A stretch of 20,491 bases of DNA from Baffinella frigidus (GCA_026770585.1 MU647862.1:1-20491); one strand, 5' to 3'; positions 1 to 9,120 are shown, counted from the stretch's first letter. Numbers and translations are program-made. Notes: generated by a model from the sequence alone, not told the origin.

Positions 1-3000
1 GTTCCCCATCTCGGACGCGACGTCGCCAATGGAAAATAACGGGTCGCTGTTACCCGAAGCGCCATTGCCCAGCGACGCCTTGTCATTGTTACCAAACCCG
101 ACGACGTCTCCGTTGTCGAACAACACAATCGTTGCCCGCCAGTTCAGCATCGCCTGCACGGGCTTCCGCCCTGTGCCAAGGTCTATGATGGTCAGGTTGT
201 TGCCCATGTCAGACAAGTCATCACCCACGGGTGCATCGATCATGTTGCCAAGTTGATAACCACCGCCCGTCCGACCCCATGCCGTCATGGTGTGATCGTC
301 GAATATCACGACAACGTGCGTGACAACCCACAGATTCACCACAGTCTCTCCGGTCGGCAGCGTAATAGCGACGAGATTGTCGCCCATTTCACCGGGATTG
401 CCTCCAATGAAAACATCTTTCGAGATGCCCATGCCCAACACGTATTCGTAGTTGTCCCCCCAGCACTTCAGCTCCGCGGTGTTGAGTAACGCGCACATGG
501 TCCTTCCTCCGCTGTTGAAGACGCGTACCGCATATCTGTTTGTACCAAAGTCCACAGCAGGCAAGAAGTCGCCCATCTCCCCGGCTCCATCCCCGCGGTT
601 CATGCTGTCACCCAACCCAAGCGACCCCCGGCTGTTGTGTCCAAAACACTTGACTTGGCTGTTGTCCAACACCACACACGTGTGGTGCTCTCCGAGATGC
701 ATTGAGACGACGGTTCTCCCAGTTCCTACGTCAGCAAAGCCAGTGCTGCTATTTGTGTCTGCCAAATAATCGCCAGTATTTCGATGCGTTGAATCGCCCA
801 AACCCAGCTGTCCGTTGCCGTTGTAACCAAAACACTTCAGGTTTCCGTTGGCAAACAAAACGCAAGTGTGCATCGATCCCGTCTGCATGGCCACGACCTT
901 GGGGTTTTCTCCGAAGTCGACGAACGGGAGGTTCGTCCCCATCTCCCCTGCGACAGCACCGACGTTCACATTTGCACCACCGGTATCCCCTATCTGCCCG
1001 TAACTATTGGAACCCCAGCATTTGATTCTACCGACATCTGTAAAGAGTGCACACGTATGCCGAAGCCCCGCCGATATTACAACCCCACACGATATATTCG
1101 ACGCAGAGTGCATACTATTGCGCTTGGACGATCCACTAGAGCACGTGCAGGCGTCGTATGTCTGACCGTTGACAGGAGAGGACGAGCCGGGTGTACACTC
1201 TACGCAGAAGCCGTACGGGTCCATATACAGGCCGGTATCGCACACACAGTCTGCGAGGCTTGTTGGCGCATTGGTCACTGTCGTCATGTTCATCGGGCAC
1301 TGGCGACATGCTGTGCTGCCGGGGAGCGCTGCAAACGTGCCGACGGGACACGGGGTGCAATCGCCCGTGACGTTATGTGTAACGTACCCTGCTGCACATA
1401 TGCAATCACCCGTAGTCGCACTAGCTACATAGTTCCCGGCTGGGCACACTTGCTCGTACGCCGTCGGCGCGGGGGTCATTGGGACCACTTCCGGGCCTAC
1501 TGCATTGCCGGCAATATCAGGCCGGCCCCCAAGTTGCGCGCGAAGTGCCGATGTGACGTGTCTCATCTGCGCGGTGGATAGCACTGCGTTCCAGATGTAC
1601 ACCGAGTGTATTTGAAAGTCGCTGGTATCAGTGTAATGATTGATGTTGAGTTGACATACCGGATTAGTTGCATCGCTGTTAATCCCAACGTTGAACTGGT
1701 CTATGATTATATTACCCGGCCAAGATCCACGGCTTGTACCGCACATAACAAGCCAGTCGTACTTCGCCCCTACATTATTTTGCAGTGTTTTCCAACCGTT
1801 GTAGAAACCCATGCCACGTTTCCCGTTCCAATGCCCAATGAACGAAGTCCCGGGTTGATCTGGTGAGCTCTCACATGAAAAGATTCGGCGCGACATTGCA
1901 CCCGCATATCGTTGTACATTACATGTGGTCATTATCGCTGGAAGACTGTTAATGGGCCACAGCAGCTTTGTACTAGTGGTTCCACCCAGCACGGTGATTG
2001 CGTTGTTCGCACCGTTCAACTCGGTTGTAGTCGTGACCTTTGTAGCTGTACCATGTGTCAATTCGACAGGAAACAGCCCCGCGACACGATCCCGTACCGT
2101 TGTGCCATCAAAGTCGGCGAAAATGTTGATGCTCTGCGCTGGCCTCATGGCCAATATGAAGCGCAGGTGGTATGCGCGCAGGTCACTGATCGGGACGACG
2201 AGGGCTGTCCCAAAGTCAGGCACGCCGCCGAGCTCCTTGCGGAGTGCCTTGGTCACAAGCTTCATTTCGGTGTTGGTGAGTGTGATGTTCCAGACGTATA
2301 CAGAGTGGATGTTGAAGTCGCCATTCTGGGGACCGGGGTAGAAATAGTGATTGACACCAAGTGTGAGACTTGGTTGAGTCGTTTCCGTATCACTGTCACC
2401 CCAATCCGTCTGGTCGATGACATAACCGGTGGGGTCTGTACGGCCGTTTGTGAAACACGCGACAAGCCAGTCGGTGGTAGGTGCGTCGGGTACAACAGCT
2501 CCACTGTACCATTGACCGTTGTTGTGCAAGAGTTTCCCGCGATAACCATCCGCATGCCCGATAATACTGTTCCCAGTTGTGGTTTCCAAGATTCTCGCGT
2601 TTTTGGACGTTGCGCTGTGGTATCGGGTGGCCCAACATAGTGTAAATGTGGCATCCAGTGGTATAGGCCACGTCAACTGTGTGGTGGCATATCCATAGAG
2701 TGATGCGACAGGGTTTACCGCGTTGAACGAAGGAATGTTGGGTGTCTCTACCATGACCACAGGTGGCACACCCCACATCTTAAAGGATATAAAATTCAAC
2801 ACCGTATCAGACCCACGTAACTGGCTTACCACCATGCCATACTCTGAATAAGGGTCGGTTGCGGGAGTGTAAAAGATTGCATCAGTTGCAATGGTGGATG
2901 GGTCTGCCGACTGTGTGTACAGAGGTGTCCACGTGTCAGTGTCGTTATTGCGTCCATAGATTTTAAACATTCCTGGAAAACGTGGTAGGCTTGTTGACCT

Positions 3001-3552
3001 CGGCACAAATTGAAACTCTGCCATGACAAACGGAGCAGGATACTTGATAGTAATCCAGTCACCGAGGTAGGCTCCATCCAACGAATCTGCTCCATTGTAC
3101 ACCCCAGCTGTGTATTTATTTCTTTGCCAATGAGCACCGTTGCCCGCATAATTCGCAAACACCCTCCACGGCTCAAACGGGCTTGTTGAGTCATACTGAC
3201 TCGAAGCACGCACCGTGTACGCACCATCTCCATAAGATTCGGTTGCCGGGAGGGAAAATGTGGCAACATGCGCAGTATGGTCCACACTCGTCCACACGAC
3301 GCTGCTCGTCGGAGGGTAAATACGATTCCGATTCTGCACGGTCACGTCATACCCATTGCCACGCGCGTCGGGGATTGTTTGAGTGACCGCATCGTAATGT
3401 GCAAAGATGTTGATACCAACCGGTGGTTTCGCATTCAAGAGAGTGAGAAAATCGTCGTTTTGCTGTGTGGTGGTCCAGGGAAATGTGGAATGGACTGTTG
3501 TAAAACTTAGAAGTGAACACACGACGATTGTGTGACACGTTCTCGTAATCAT
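1..3552 (-). CDS. Secreted multidomain protein with discoidin-like, LamG-like, cysteine-rich and RCC1 repeats (C-terminus beyond window)
   Basis: The frame is open for all 1184 codons from the ATG at 3552 to the left edge, so the stop lies outside. The N-terminus is a signal peptide (about residues 1-25). A discoidin (F5/8 type C)-like domain follows at about 105-262, with a GDWITI core and PGMFKIYGRN. Two LamG/concanavalin-like modules lie at about 285-447 and 475-675, each ending in an ALR-x-(E/Q)-LGG motif. Cysteine-rich GCC2/GCC3-like repeats occupy about 698-800. RCC1 propeller blades run from about 818 to the edge, with signatures such as KCWGSNSYGQIG. The first four blades carry a cysteine pair (HTC...KC[WF]G) typical of secreted RCC1 proteins; the last two visible blades lack it. 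The start is supported by the paralogue at 7017, which shares the same N-terminus and upstream TATA box. The inferred role is a secreted or virion-surface adhesion protein; the ligand is unknown. Confidence 0.85.
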   Translation of the reverse strand, partial: MITRTCHTIVVCSLLSFTTVHSTFPWTTTQQNDDFLTLLNAKPPVGINIFAHYDAVTQTIPDARGNGYDVTVQNRNRIYPPTSSVVWTSVDHTAHVATFSLPATESYGDGAYTVRASSQYDSTSPFEPWRVFANYAGNGAHWQRNKYTAGVYNGADSLDGAYLGDWITIKYPAPFVMAEFQFVPRSTSLPRFPGMFKIYGRNNDTDTWTPLYTQSADPSTIATDAIFYTPATDPYSEYGMVVSQLRGSDTVLNFISFKMWGVPPVVMVETPNIPSFNAVNPVASLYGYATTQLTWPIPLDATFTLCWATRYHSATSKNARILETTTGNSIIGHADGYRGKLLHNNGQWYSGAVVPDAPTTDWLVACFTNGRTDPTGYVIDQTDWGDSDTETTQPSLTLGVNHYFYPGPQNGDFNIHSVYVWNITLTNTEMKLVTKALRKELGGVPDFGTALVVPISDLRAYHLRFILAMRPAQSINIFADFDGTTVRDRVAGLFPVELTHGTATKVTTTTELNGANNAITVLGGTTSTKLLWPINSLPAIMTTCNVQRYAGAMSRRIFSCESSPDQPGTSFIGHWNGKRGMGFYNGWKTLQNNVGAKYDWLVMCGTSRGSWPGNIIIDQFNVGINSDATNPVCQLNINHYTDTSDFQIHSVYIWNAVLSTAQMRHVTSALRAQLGGRPDIAGNAVGPEVVPMTPAPTAYEQVCPAGNYVASATTGDCICAAGYVTHNVTGDCTPCPVGTFAALPGSTACRQCPMNMTTVTNAPTSLADCVCDTGLYMDPYGFCVECTPGSSSPVNGQTYDACTCSSGSSKRNSMHSASNISCGVVISAGLRHTCALFTDVGRIKCWGSNSYGQIGDTGGANVNVGAVAGEMGTNLPFVDFGENPKVVAMQTGSMHTCVLFANGNLKCFGYNGNGQLGLGDSTHRNTGDYLADTNSSTGFADVGTGRTVVSMHLGEHHTCVVLDNSQVKCFGHNSRGSLGLGDSMNRGDGAGEMGDFLPAVDFGTNRYAVRVFNSGGRTMCALLNTAELKCWGDNYEYVLGMGISKDVFIGGNPGEMGDNLVAITLPTGETVVNLWVVTHVVVIFDDHTMTAWGRTGGGYQLGNMIDAPVGDDLSDMGNNLTIIDLGTGRKPVQAMLNWRATIVLFDNGDVVGFGNNDKASLGNGASGNSDPLFSIGDVASEMGN

Positions 3553-3577
3553 CCGATACAACTAGATGGAATGGTGT

Positions 3578-3588
3578 GTTTATATATA
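3578..3588 (-). promoter_or_regulatory. TATA box of the RCC1/LamG gene
   Basis: The minus strand reads TATATATAAAC about 35 nt before the ATG at 3552. The paralogue at 7017 has the same box at nearly the same distance. Confidence 0.6.
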
Positions 3589-3708
3589 CTATACAGTTGC
3601 GTGACATTGTTCAGGGGTCTATGTTGTACCAAACATGATACACGTGCGTACCACCACCACGTCCAAACACCCGAACTGAATACATCCATGAGAATCTGGG
3701 TCGCCTCT

Positions 3709-3816
3709 GTTTCATTGAATGGAAAATACATCATCTCTCTCTCAGTTTCATTGAATGGAAAATACATCATCTCTCTCTCAGTTTCATTGAATGAAAGATA
3801 TATCACCTCCCTCTCT
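3709..3816. repeat. 36-bp tandem repeat, three copies
   Basis: Copies lie at 3709-3744, 3745-3780 (identical) and 3781-3816 (degenerate). The array covers the last codons and the stop of the upstream minus-strand gene (stop codon at 3784-3786) and reaches into the spacer before the next gene. The unit length is a multiple of three. Read on the minus strand in the neighbouring frame it is open and gives a 12-residue unit, FNETEREMMYFP. Confidence 0.9.
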
Positions 3817-6800
3817 GGTGTACCCAGTAGTGCATGCATTGCATGACACCCCGTCCGAATCGTCTGTATACCCCACAACACATTCATTGCACGGCACCCC
3901 GTCTTGATCATCTTGGAACCCCTCACCGCATGTGCAATGTGAGTCACCTGACGCTGAGAAGCTGTTGGTTGGGCAGCTTGTGCAGTTGTCCAATCGGGTA
4001 TTTACACAAGATTTGCTGTACGGTGGTTCATTCGAACCTCCAGGGTTGTCCAACATAGCACGCTGTGCCGCGGTTACAATCTTCTTCTCTTCGATGCTGA
4101 AAACTCGATCCCAGATAAAAATAGAATGCACCGCAAGATTGGCAATGTTGGATGGAGTCCACATGTTAAAGTTCAGTTGGCAGTTACCACCGTTGTTCAT
4201 CGCAGTCTGACCGATTGGTTCGTGTTCCCACACAGTGTGATCTGGACCGGCTTGATTCGCCGATGTGCACTGTGTGAACCAGAGGGTTTCGTCTGGTTCA
4301 TATGCAGAGTTCCCAGTTCTGTAAGAGGGTGAAAAATAGGTCCAACCGCTCCCACCACCTATACCCATCTGTTTGTAAGTACCCACATTGCTTACAGACC
4401 CCCTGCATCCGAACGGCGATGCGCCTGTAACACTCGTCGCTCGCATCGTCATACAAATCGTGAAAGTGCTCGGTAGAGAATCGACGGGCCACTGCATCTG
4501 TGTGGAGGATGCAATATACAATGATTTGATGTCATGCACTGCATTGTACCCGACTTCTGTCTTGACGATGGGTGCATCACCAGAGTACAACTCAACGTCC
4601 CAGCCGTTGCCCATGCGATCTGGAACGTGTGTACCGTTCCAGTCTTCAAAAATATTGACACTCCGCGGTGGTGTTGTTGCAAAAAAGTCCAAGATCCTGT
4701 TACCGAAGTACCCTGGCATACACTGACTGGGCTTGTATGTGTCCGGGTTGCACGCAGCGCATGACGTCCATGCCCCTATGTAGCCCGAGGGGCACATGCA
4801 TTGGGTAGATCCGAGGCCTGAGACAGATGCACCAGGACAACCGATGCAGGTGTCGGCGGAAGTTGCCGTTAGCTCCAATGAGTATGTATTCATACCACAA
4901 AACGTGCATGTCCCAGGGCCGGTAATGTTCTTCCATGTACCCGCAGCACAATCAATACAATCAGTATCGCCGATAACGTGCTTATAGGTACCCACGTTGC
5001 ACGGTGTGCATTCTCCCCCATTGGGTCCAGTGTAGCCCTGGATGCACACACAGTCGGTCAGTTCGTTGCTACCCACCACCGAGGTTGTGAGTGCGGGACA
5101 TGTCGTACATGAATCGGCCCCGGTCAAACTATACGAGTCTTTGGGACAGTATGCACAAGTCCCGGAGCCTGCAGTGGTCTTGTAGCTACCCGCAGCACAG
5201 TTAATACACGCTGCAGTGCCGGAAGCGGTCTTGTACGTGCCAGGATCGCATGGAGTGCATGCCGTCCATGGCCCGGTGTAGCCCGGTGCACACACACATT
5301 CAGCGGATCCGAAACCTGCAACGGTATTAACGGGACAGTCGATACATGTCTCGGGGGAGGTTGCCCCGGTCGTCTGTGAGTATGTATTGGAAGCGCAACC
5401 ACTGCATGTCCCAGGGCCTTCAGAAGTCCTATATCTGCCCATTTCACATCCGATGCAAGTTTCAGAGCCGGTAGCGAGCGTGTATGTACCTACACCACAA
5501 GCAGTGCATTCTGTCCCGGCCATGCCATTGTATCCCGGGAGACATGTGCATGAACCCAACGTACTGCTGCCGATTTCGGAATGTGTATTTTCCGGACAGC
5601 TGAGGCATGTGCTGGAATCGGTTGCCTCCACTGTGGTGCTGTATGTTTTATTCTCACACGGTATGCAGTCACCCGTGTTACTGTCTGCATACGACCCTGC
5701 TGCACACGCGATGCGGTACTCTGCAGGTGAGGCCCAGAAGGCGTCGAAGTTCTGGGGCGTTTGTAAGACCAACTGGAAGCGCTTGTAATAGGCGGGGATA
5801 TCGAGGATGGGGACAACGGGCTGTGTCTGTGCGTATGGCACACCACCGATCTCCTTGCGCAGTGCCCTGGTCACACTCTTCATATCCGATTTGGTTAGCG
5901 CGATGTCCCACGTATACATGGAGTGCACCCAGTTATCTGAGCTGGGGTGTGTTGCAGACATTGTTTGCTGTGTGCTAACACTCTCCACTTGGTCTGTGAC
6001 ATAAGTAAAGGGGTCTGTAAGACCGTTTGTGACGCATGTGATAGTCCAGTCTGACGCTACCAGCGTATCCACATGATTGTCTCGTGCGACCCAACACAGT
6101 GTGTATGTGGTAGCGAGTGCAGGTGATGTCCACGTGCTGCCGACAGCGCCGTATAGCGACGTGACGGGTTTCGCGGCACCGCCGTTCAGTGTGTTGCCCC
6201 AAAAATTCCAATATTTGAAATTCAACGTTGTACTATGAAGACGTAACTGGTTTACCACCAGTCCATACTCTGAATAAGCAACGGTGGTGGTGGTGTAGTA
6301 TACAGTATTCGTTGCGATATTCGCCGGGTCTTGAGACTGTGTGTACAGCAGTGTCCACGAACCGATGCCGCCATTGCGTCCATACACTTTGAACATACCT
6401 GGCATGCCGGCCGTCTCTGATCCTCCTCTCGGGGTGAACCTAAACTGCGTCACGACAAACGGGGCCGGAAATTCGATAGTTATCCAATCACCACGGTATG
6501 TTCCATCCAACGAAGCCGTCCCAGCGTAAATTCCATAGTTTGTATTCGTGTATGCGTATGCTTTAAAAAGGCCACCCAACGTATTGTATCCAAAAATCAT
6601 CCATGGCTTATACGACGCCGAGTTATAATAACTCGATGCGCGCACCGTGTAATCGCCATTTCCATAGGATTTGTCTGTAAATGTAAAGGTGGCAGTAAGT
6701 GTGGCTGTGTCTTGGCTCGTCCATACGGTGCTGGTCGAAGGCGGATACAGGCGCGTGATATCAGGGTTGTGTGTGACAACGGTGGGGGTGGTGCTGCCTT

Positions 6801-7017
6801 CAAGCACAATGTCATACTCCCTCCCCCGTGTGTCGGATACCCTTTTCGTGGCCGAATCATACTGTGAAAAAATATTGATGCCAGTTGGTGGTTTCGCCTC
6901 CAAAAGCGTCAGGAACTCGTCGTTTTGCTGTGTGGTGGTCCAGGGGAATGTGGAATGGACTGTTGCAATACTTAGCAACAAAAATATTATGATTGTGCAA
7001 CCCATTCGCATAATCAT
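3784..7017 (-). CDS. Secreted discoidin-like/LamG-like protein with long cysteine-rich stalk
   Basis: The protein has 1077 residues. A hydrophobic signal peptide ends near residue 22. A discoidin-like domain spans about 110-275 (GDWITIEFPAPF, PGMFKVYGRN). A LamG-like module follows at 285-395 and ends in ALRKEIGG. About eight cysteine-rich GCC2/GCC3 (ephrin-receptor/TNFR-like) units span 437-772, with CxxC pairs and GTYK or SYS turns. A second LamG-like module lies at 785-990 and opens with SVNIFEDWNG. A short cysteine-rich tail spans 1003-1066. No C-terminal membrane anchor is visible. It is a paralogue of the gene at 1-3552, the two being nearly identical at DNA level around codons 20-40, but it has no RCC1 part. 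The stop lies inside a 36-bp tandem repeat, so the true C-terminus may vary. The likely role is a secreted or virion-surface adhesion protein; this is inferred from domains only. Confidence 0.88.
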   Translation of the reverse strand: MIMRMGCTIIIFLLLSIATVHSTFPWTTTQQNDEFLTLLEAKPPTGINIFSQYDSATKRVSDTRGREYDIVLEGSTTPTVVTHNPDITRLYPPSTSTVWTSQDTATLTATFTFTDKSYGNGDYTVRASSYYNSASYKPWMIFGYNTLGGLFKAYAYTNTNYGIYAGTASLDGTYRGDWITIEFPAPFVVTQFRFTPRGGSETAGMPGMFKVYGRNGGIGSWTLLYTQSQDPANIATNTVYYTTTTVAYSEYGLVVNQLRLHSTTLNFKYWNFWGNTLNGGAAKPVTSLYGAVGSTWTSPALATTYTLCWVARDNHVDTLVASDWTITCVTNGLTDPFTYVTDQVESVSTQQTMSATHPSSDNWVHSMYTWDIALTKSDMKSVTRALRKEIGGVPYAQTQPVVPILDIPAYYKRFQLVLQTPQNFDAFWASPAEYRIACAAGSYADSNTGDCIPCENKTYSTTVEATDSSTCLSCPENTHSEIGSSTLGSCTCLPGYNGMAGTECTACGVGTYTLATGSETCIGCEMGRYRTSEGPGTCSGCASNTYSQTTGATSPETCIDCPVNTVAGFGSAECVCAPGYTGPWTACTPCDPGTYKTASGTAACINCAAGSYKTTAGSGTCAYCPKDSYSLTGADSCTTCPALTTSVVGSNELTDCVCIQGYTGPNGGECTPCNVGTYKHVIGDTDCIDCAAGTWKNITGPGTCTFCGMNTYSLELTATSADTCIGCPGASVSGLGSTQCMCPSGYIGAWTSCAACNPDTYKPSQCMPGYFGNRILDFFATTPPRSVNIFEDWNGTHVPDRMGNGWDVELYSGDAPIVKTEVGYNAVHDIKSLYIASSTQMQWPVDSLPSTFTICMTMRATSVTGASPFGCRGSVSNVGTYKQMGIGGGSGWTYFSPSYRTGNSAYEPDETLWFTQCTSANQAGPDHTVWEHEPIGQTAMNNGGNCQLNFNMWTPSNIANLAVHSIFIWDRVFSIEEKKIVTAAQRAMLDNPGGSNEPPYSKSCVNTRLDNCTSCPTNSFSASGDSHCTCGEGFQDDQDGVPCNECVVGYTDDSDGVSCNACTTGYTREGGDISFIQ

Positions 7018-7051
7018 ACAAGCAGGTATAATGGTGTGTGTCGGGGATCTG

Positions 7052-7061
7052 TTTATATATA
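7052..7061 (-). promoter_or_regulatory. TATA box of the cysteine-rich stalk gene
   Basis: The minus strand reads TATATATAAA about 42 nt before the ATG at 7017. It matches the box of the paralogue at 3578-3588, including the following ACA. Confidence 0.6.
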
Positions 7062-7147
7062 TTACATTCGTTTGTGCAGTACTTCGTCGTTCTGTGTGTC
7101 AAATCCACGTTAATTTATAAACCTCATGTTCATAAGTCACTCCTGTA

Positions 7148-8128
7148 CTACGTCGACGTGTTATCGGGATCCCTGTTCGCGATTCGTCTCCATGTATGCG
7201 CCCCGGGGATTCGCCGCGAGGCTATGCCACCGTGTTGGCGATTCCCTATTGCAAATGCAACGAGGCGTTGACGATATTCTTTGAATATGATTTGTAAATC
7301 CGTGCATAACTTGCCAGCCATACGTATACTATTCTCACCGCGGGCTGCACAGTCCGCCACCGCCACGTCACTTGCAGTCATGCCGTTAAGTGTGCAAATA
7401 TCCGGCACTCCAGCATTGACCAGGTACCTTATGACATCCAGATGATAGCCTTGATAGGGAAGTGAAACAGACCGGTGTAGTAGTGTACGTCCGAACTTGT
7501 CGATTGCATAGAGATCGGCCCCTGCCTCTACCAAAGCGATAATTATGGGTAGCAAGTCTTCATCATAATTTCGCGTATAGTTTGGTGTCACTGCCACCTC
7601 AAGTGGGGTCATACCCGCACTGTCCAATGCATGCACGTTCGCGTGGTGTTTTAGGAACAACTTAACAAATTCGTAGTTCCTTTCAAAACAAGCATAGTGG
7701 AGTGCCTTAGAGTACGGGTTGCAAATCTCATACCCTGGGATGCAGATAGGGTCGGGCATTTGCGTATTGACATCGAGTCCGCGGTTGAGCAACGTTTCCG
7801 CTATGGCGAGTCGTACAGGGTCTCGCGGATATGAACAACATGTAAATAAACAAGTATGTTGGCAATCAGACATCCCAGAGAGAACCGTCGGGTCTGCACC
7901 GCTGTCAAGTAATATGTTTACTACGCTGATGTCTGCGTAACGTACTGCATCATTCAACATTGTACTGTTACGATAATCGTCTTCCATAACTTCATCAATG
8001 TACTGTGCGTTGTGTTCGAGCATGTCTTTCAGTTCTGCCAATCGCAGATCTCTATTGAGATTTCCTTTCGCGTGTATTGCCTTATACACAGCATTGTGAA
8101 GTTTGCTGATTGGGTCTGGTGTGTCCAT
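7148..8128 (-). CDS. Ankyrin-repeat protein
   Basis: The product has 326 residues from the ATG at 8128. About five ankyrin repeats can be seen, with hallmarks such as LLDSGADP, ALHYACFERN, FLKHHANVHALDSAGMTPLE, LVEAGADLYAIDKFGRTLLH and YLVNAGVPDICTLNGMTASD. The C-terminal 50 residues are basic and carry no repeat. The frame can be extended upstream to a GTG at 8224, but a TATAAAAA box lies inside that extension, 43 nt before the ATG at 8128, so I prefer the shorter form. No F-box or other C-terminal degron domain is visible. Ankyrin proteins of large DNA viruses often bind host proteins; the partner here is unknown. The stop is TAG. Confidence 0.85.
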   Translation of the reverse strand: MDTPDPISKLHNAVYKAIHAKGNLNRDLRLAELKDMLEHNAQYIDEVMEDDYRNSTMLNDAVRYADISVVNILLDSGADPTVLSGMSDCQHTCLFTCCSYPRDPVRLAIAETLLNRGLDVNTQMPDPICIPGYEICNPYSKALHYACFERNYEFVKLFLKHHANVHALDSAGMTPLEVAVTPNYTRNYDEDLLPIIIALVEAGADLYAIDKFGRTLLHRSVSLPYQGYHLDVIRYLVNAGVPDICTLNGMTASDVAVADCAARGENSIRMAGKLCTDLQIIFKEYRQRLVAFAIGNRQHGGIASRRIPGAHTWRRIANRDPDNTST

Positions 8129-8163
8129 TATGCCAAATGTTCTGGCTGTTGTGCCAGTGACTG

Positions 8164-8171
8164 TTTTTATA
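8164..8171 (-). promoter_or_regulatory. TATA box of the ankyrin gene
   Basis: The minus strand reads TATAAAAA 43 nt before the ATG at 8128. It supports the internal ATG as the start rather than the upstream GTG. Confidence 0.55.
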
Positions 8172-8280
8172 TGCCACCGCATGAGAATATTTTGACGTTG
8201 TTTATTGAATGAACCATACACCACCTGGCCGCCGCCACCTCCTCCTCTTCACCATCGAACTGGAACCATTTCGACTCTGC

Positions 8281-8286
8281 TTTATT
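8281..8286 (-). terminator. Polyadenylation signal AATAAA for the CxxC protein gene
   Basis: The minus strand carries AATAAA about 31 nt after the TGA at 8317-8319. It is the only clear canonical signal just behind a gene in this window, and a second AATAAA lies at 8201-8206. Confidence 0.5.
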
Positions 8287-8316
8287 ATTCACACGCAAAC
8301 CACGTACACTGCCACA

Positions 8317-8862
8317 TCATTCATGCGTATAGAAGCGCACCGCACGAGCGACTTCTGCAGAGGGTAGTATCTCTGGAGACCCGCTCACCACCCACCATTG
8401 CTGCATGATGTGCATCAGTGGTTTTTTGTGGTCTGGGTCCAGTTTGTTTGTGATGATGTCTTTCACCATCAGTGGGCAGATAAACATCAGTGGATTCCCC
8501 GGTTGCCGAAGTGTCTGCAGGATGCGGCTGTACACCCGCGCTTGAATACATGCCGTCTTCCCGGGAGCACGACCGGGGTGCATCGCATACATGAAGAGTT
8601 GGTCCACGAGCAGCATGTAGCGTGTCGTCCGTTGTGATGCGTAGTTGCATGCACGTTGCATCCACTGCATGCACGGGGCACAAATGTCGACACTGGCGTC
8701 TTGTTTGGCCCCACACAACCGATCGCGGATATAACGCCAGACAAACGGAGTTTCCTGTATGTATTTTGTGAGCACGCCTTGTATGTGCGCGACGGTTCGG
8801 GTCCTAAATGGGACACCGGCCCCGTATATCCCACACAAAAGACAATGTCTGGTCTGATGCAT
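8317..8862 (-). CDS. Small cysteine-rich protein with two CxxC motifs, putative zinc-binding
   Basis: The product has 181 residues from the ATG at 8862, with an in-frame stop a short way upstream. Cysteines sit at 7 and 10 (CLLC), 50, 61 and 64 (CAPC) and 72. This spacing suits one zinc site built from two CxxC knuckles about 50 residues apart. The rest looks helical and soluble, with tryptophans near the C-terminus (QQWWVV), and no signal peptide is seen. A TATAAT-like sequence lies only about 10 nt before the ATG, which is too close for a usual TATA box. I do not recognise the family. A role in nucleic-acid binding or transcription would be a guess. The ORF is well formed and an AATAAA follows it. 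Confidence 0.65.
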   Translation of the reverse strand: MHQTRHCLLCGIYGAGVPFRTRTVAHIQGVLTKYIQETPFVWRYIRDRLCGAKQDASVDICAPCMQWMQRACNYASQRTTRYMLLVDQLFMYAMHPGRAPGKTACIQARVYSRILQTLRQPGNPLMFICPLMVKDIITNKLDPDHKKPLMHIMQQWWVVSGSPEILPSAEVARAVRFYTHE

Positions 8863-8953
8863 CCGGTGATTATACGTGTCACCAGATCAGATATGTGGAC
8901 CGTGCACACAATGCAGCCAGTGCAAATTATTTCTTGTACGGCATCGACAGGCT

Positions 8954-9067
8954 TGTGTTTGTGATTATGTGCAACATACGTGTGTTTGTGATTATGTGCA
9001 ACATACGTGTGTTTGTGATTATGTGCAACATACGTGTGTTTGTGATTATGTGCAACATACGTGTGTT
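8954..9067. repeat. 27-bp tandem repeat, four perfect copies plus 6 bp
   Basis: Copies are 8954-8980, 8981-9007, 9008-9034 and 9035-9061, identical by eye, followed by a partial copy. Each unit contains GTGATTATGTGCAACATACG. The array lies upstream of the minus-strand CxxC gene. The unit is open in two plus-strand frames, but those ORFs have no other coding character. Confidence 0.93.
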
Positions 9068-9120
9068 GAAACGGGATGGTGGAGCTTATGGTGCTTATTG
9101 CATGGGTTTGTGTGCGTAGA

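Noticed and set aside
868-2640. Long plus-strand open frames of 237 and 242 codons opposite the large RCC1/LamG gene
   Set aside because: They lie codon-for-codon antisense to a frame with clear domains, have no domain or promoter of their own, and are the expected shadow of a Cys/Gly-rich gene.
8170-8316. Open frame of 49 codons behind the TGA of the CxxC gene, with an acidic run
   Set aside because: This length is expected by chance, and an AATAAA lies within 31 nt of the stop, so it is better read as 3' untranslated sequence and trinucleotide repeat.
8954-9067. CRISPR-like array
   Set aside because: The units are directly abutting with no spacers, and the context is eukaryotic or viral.
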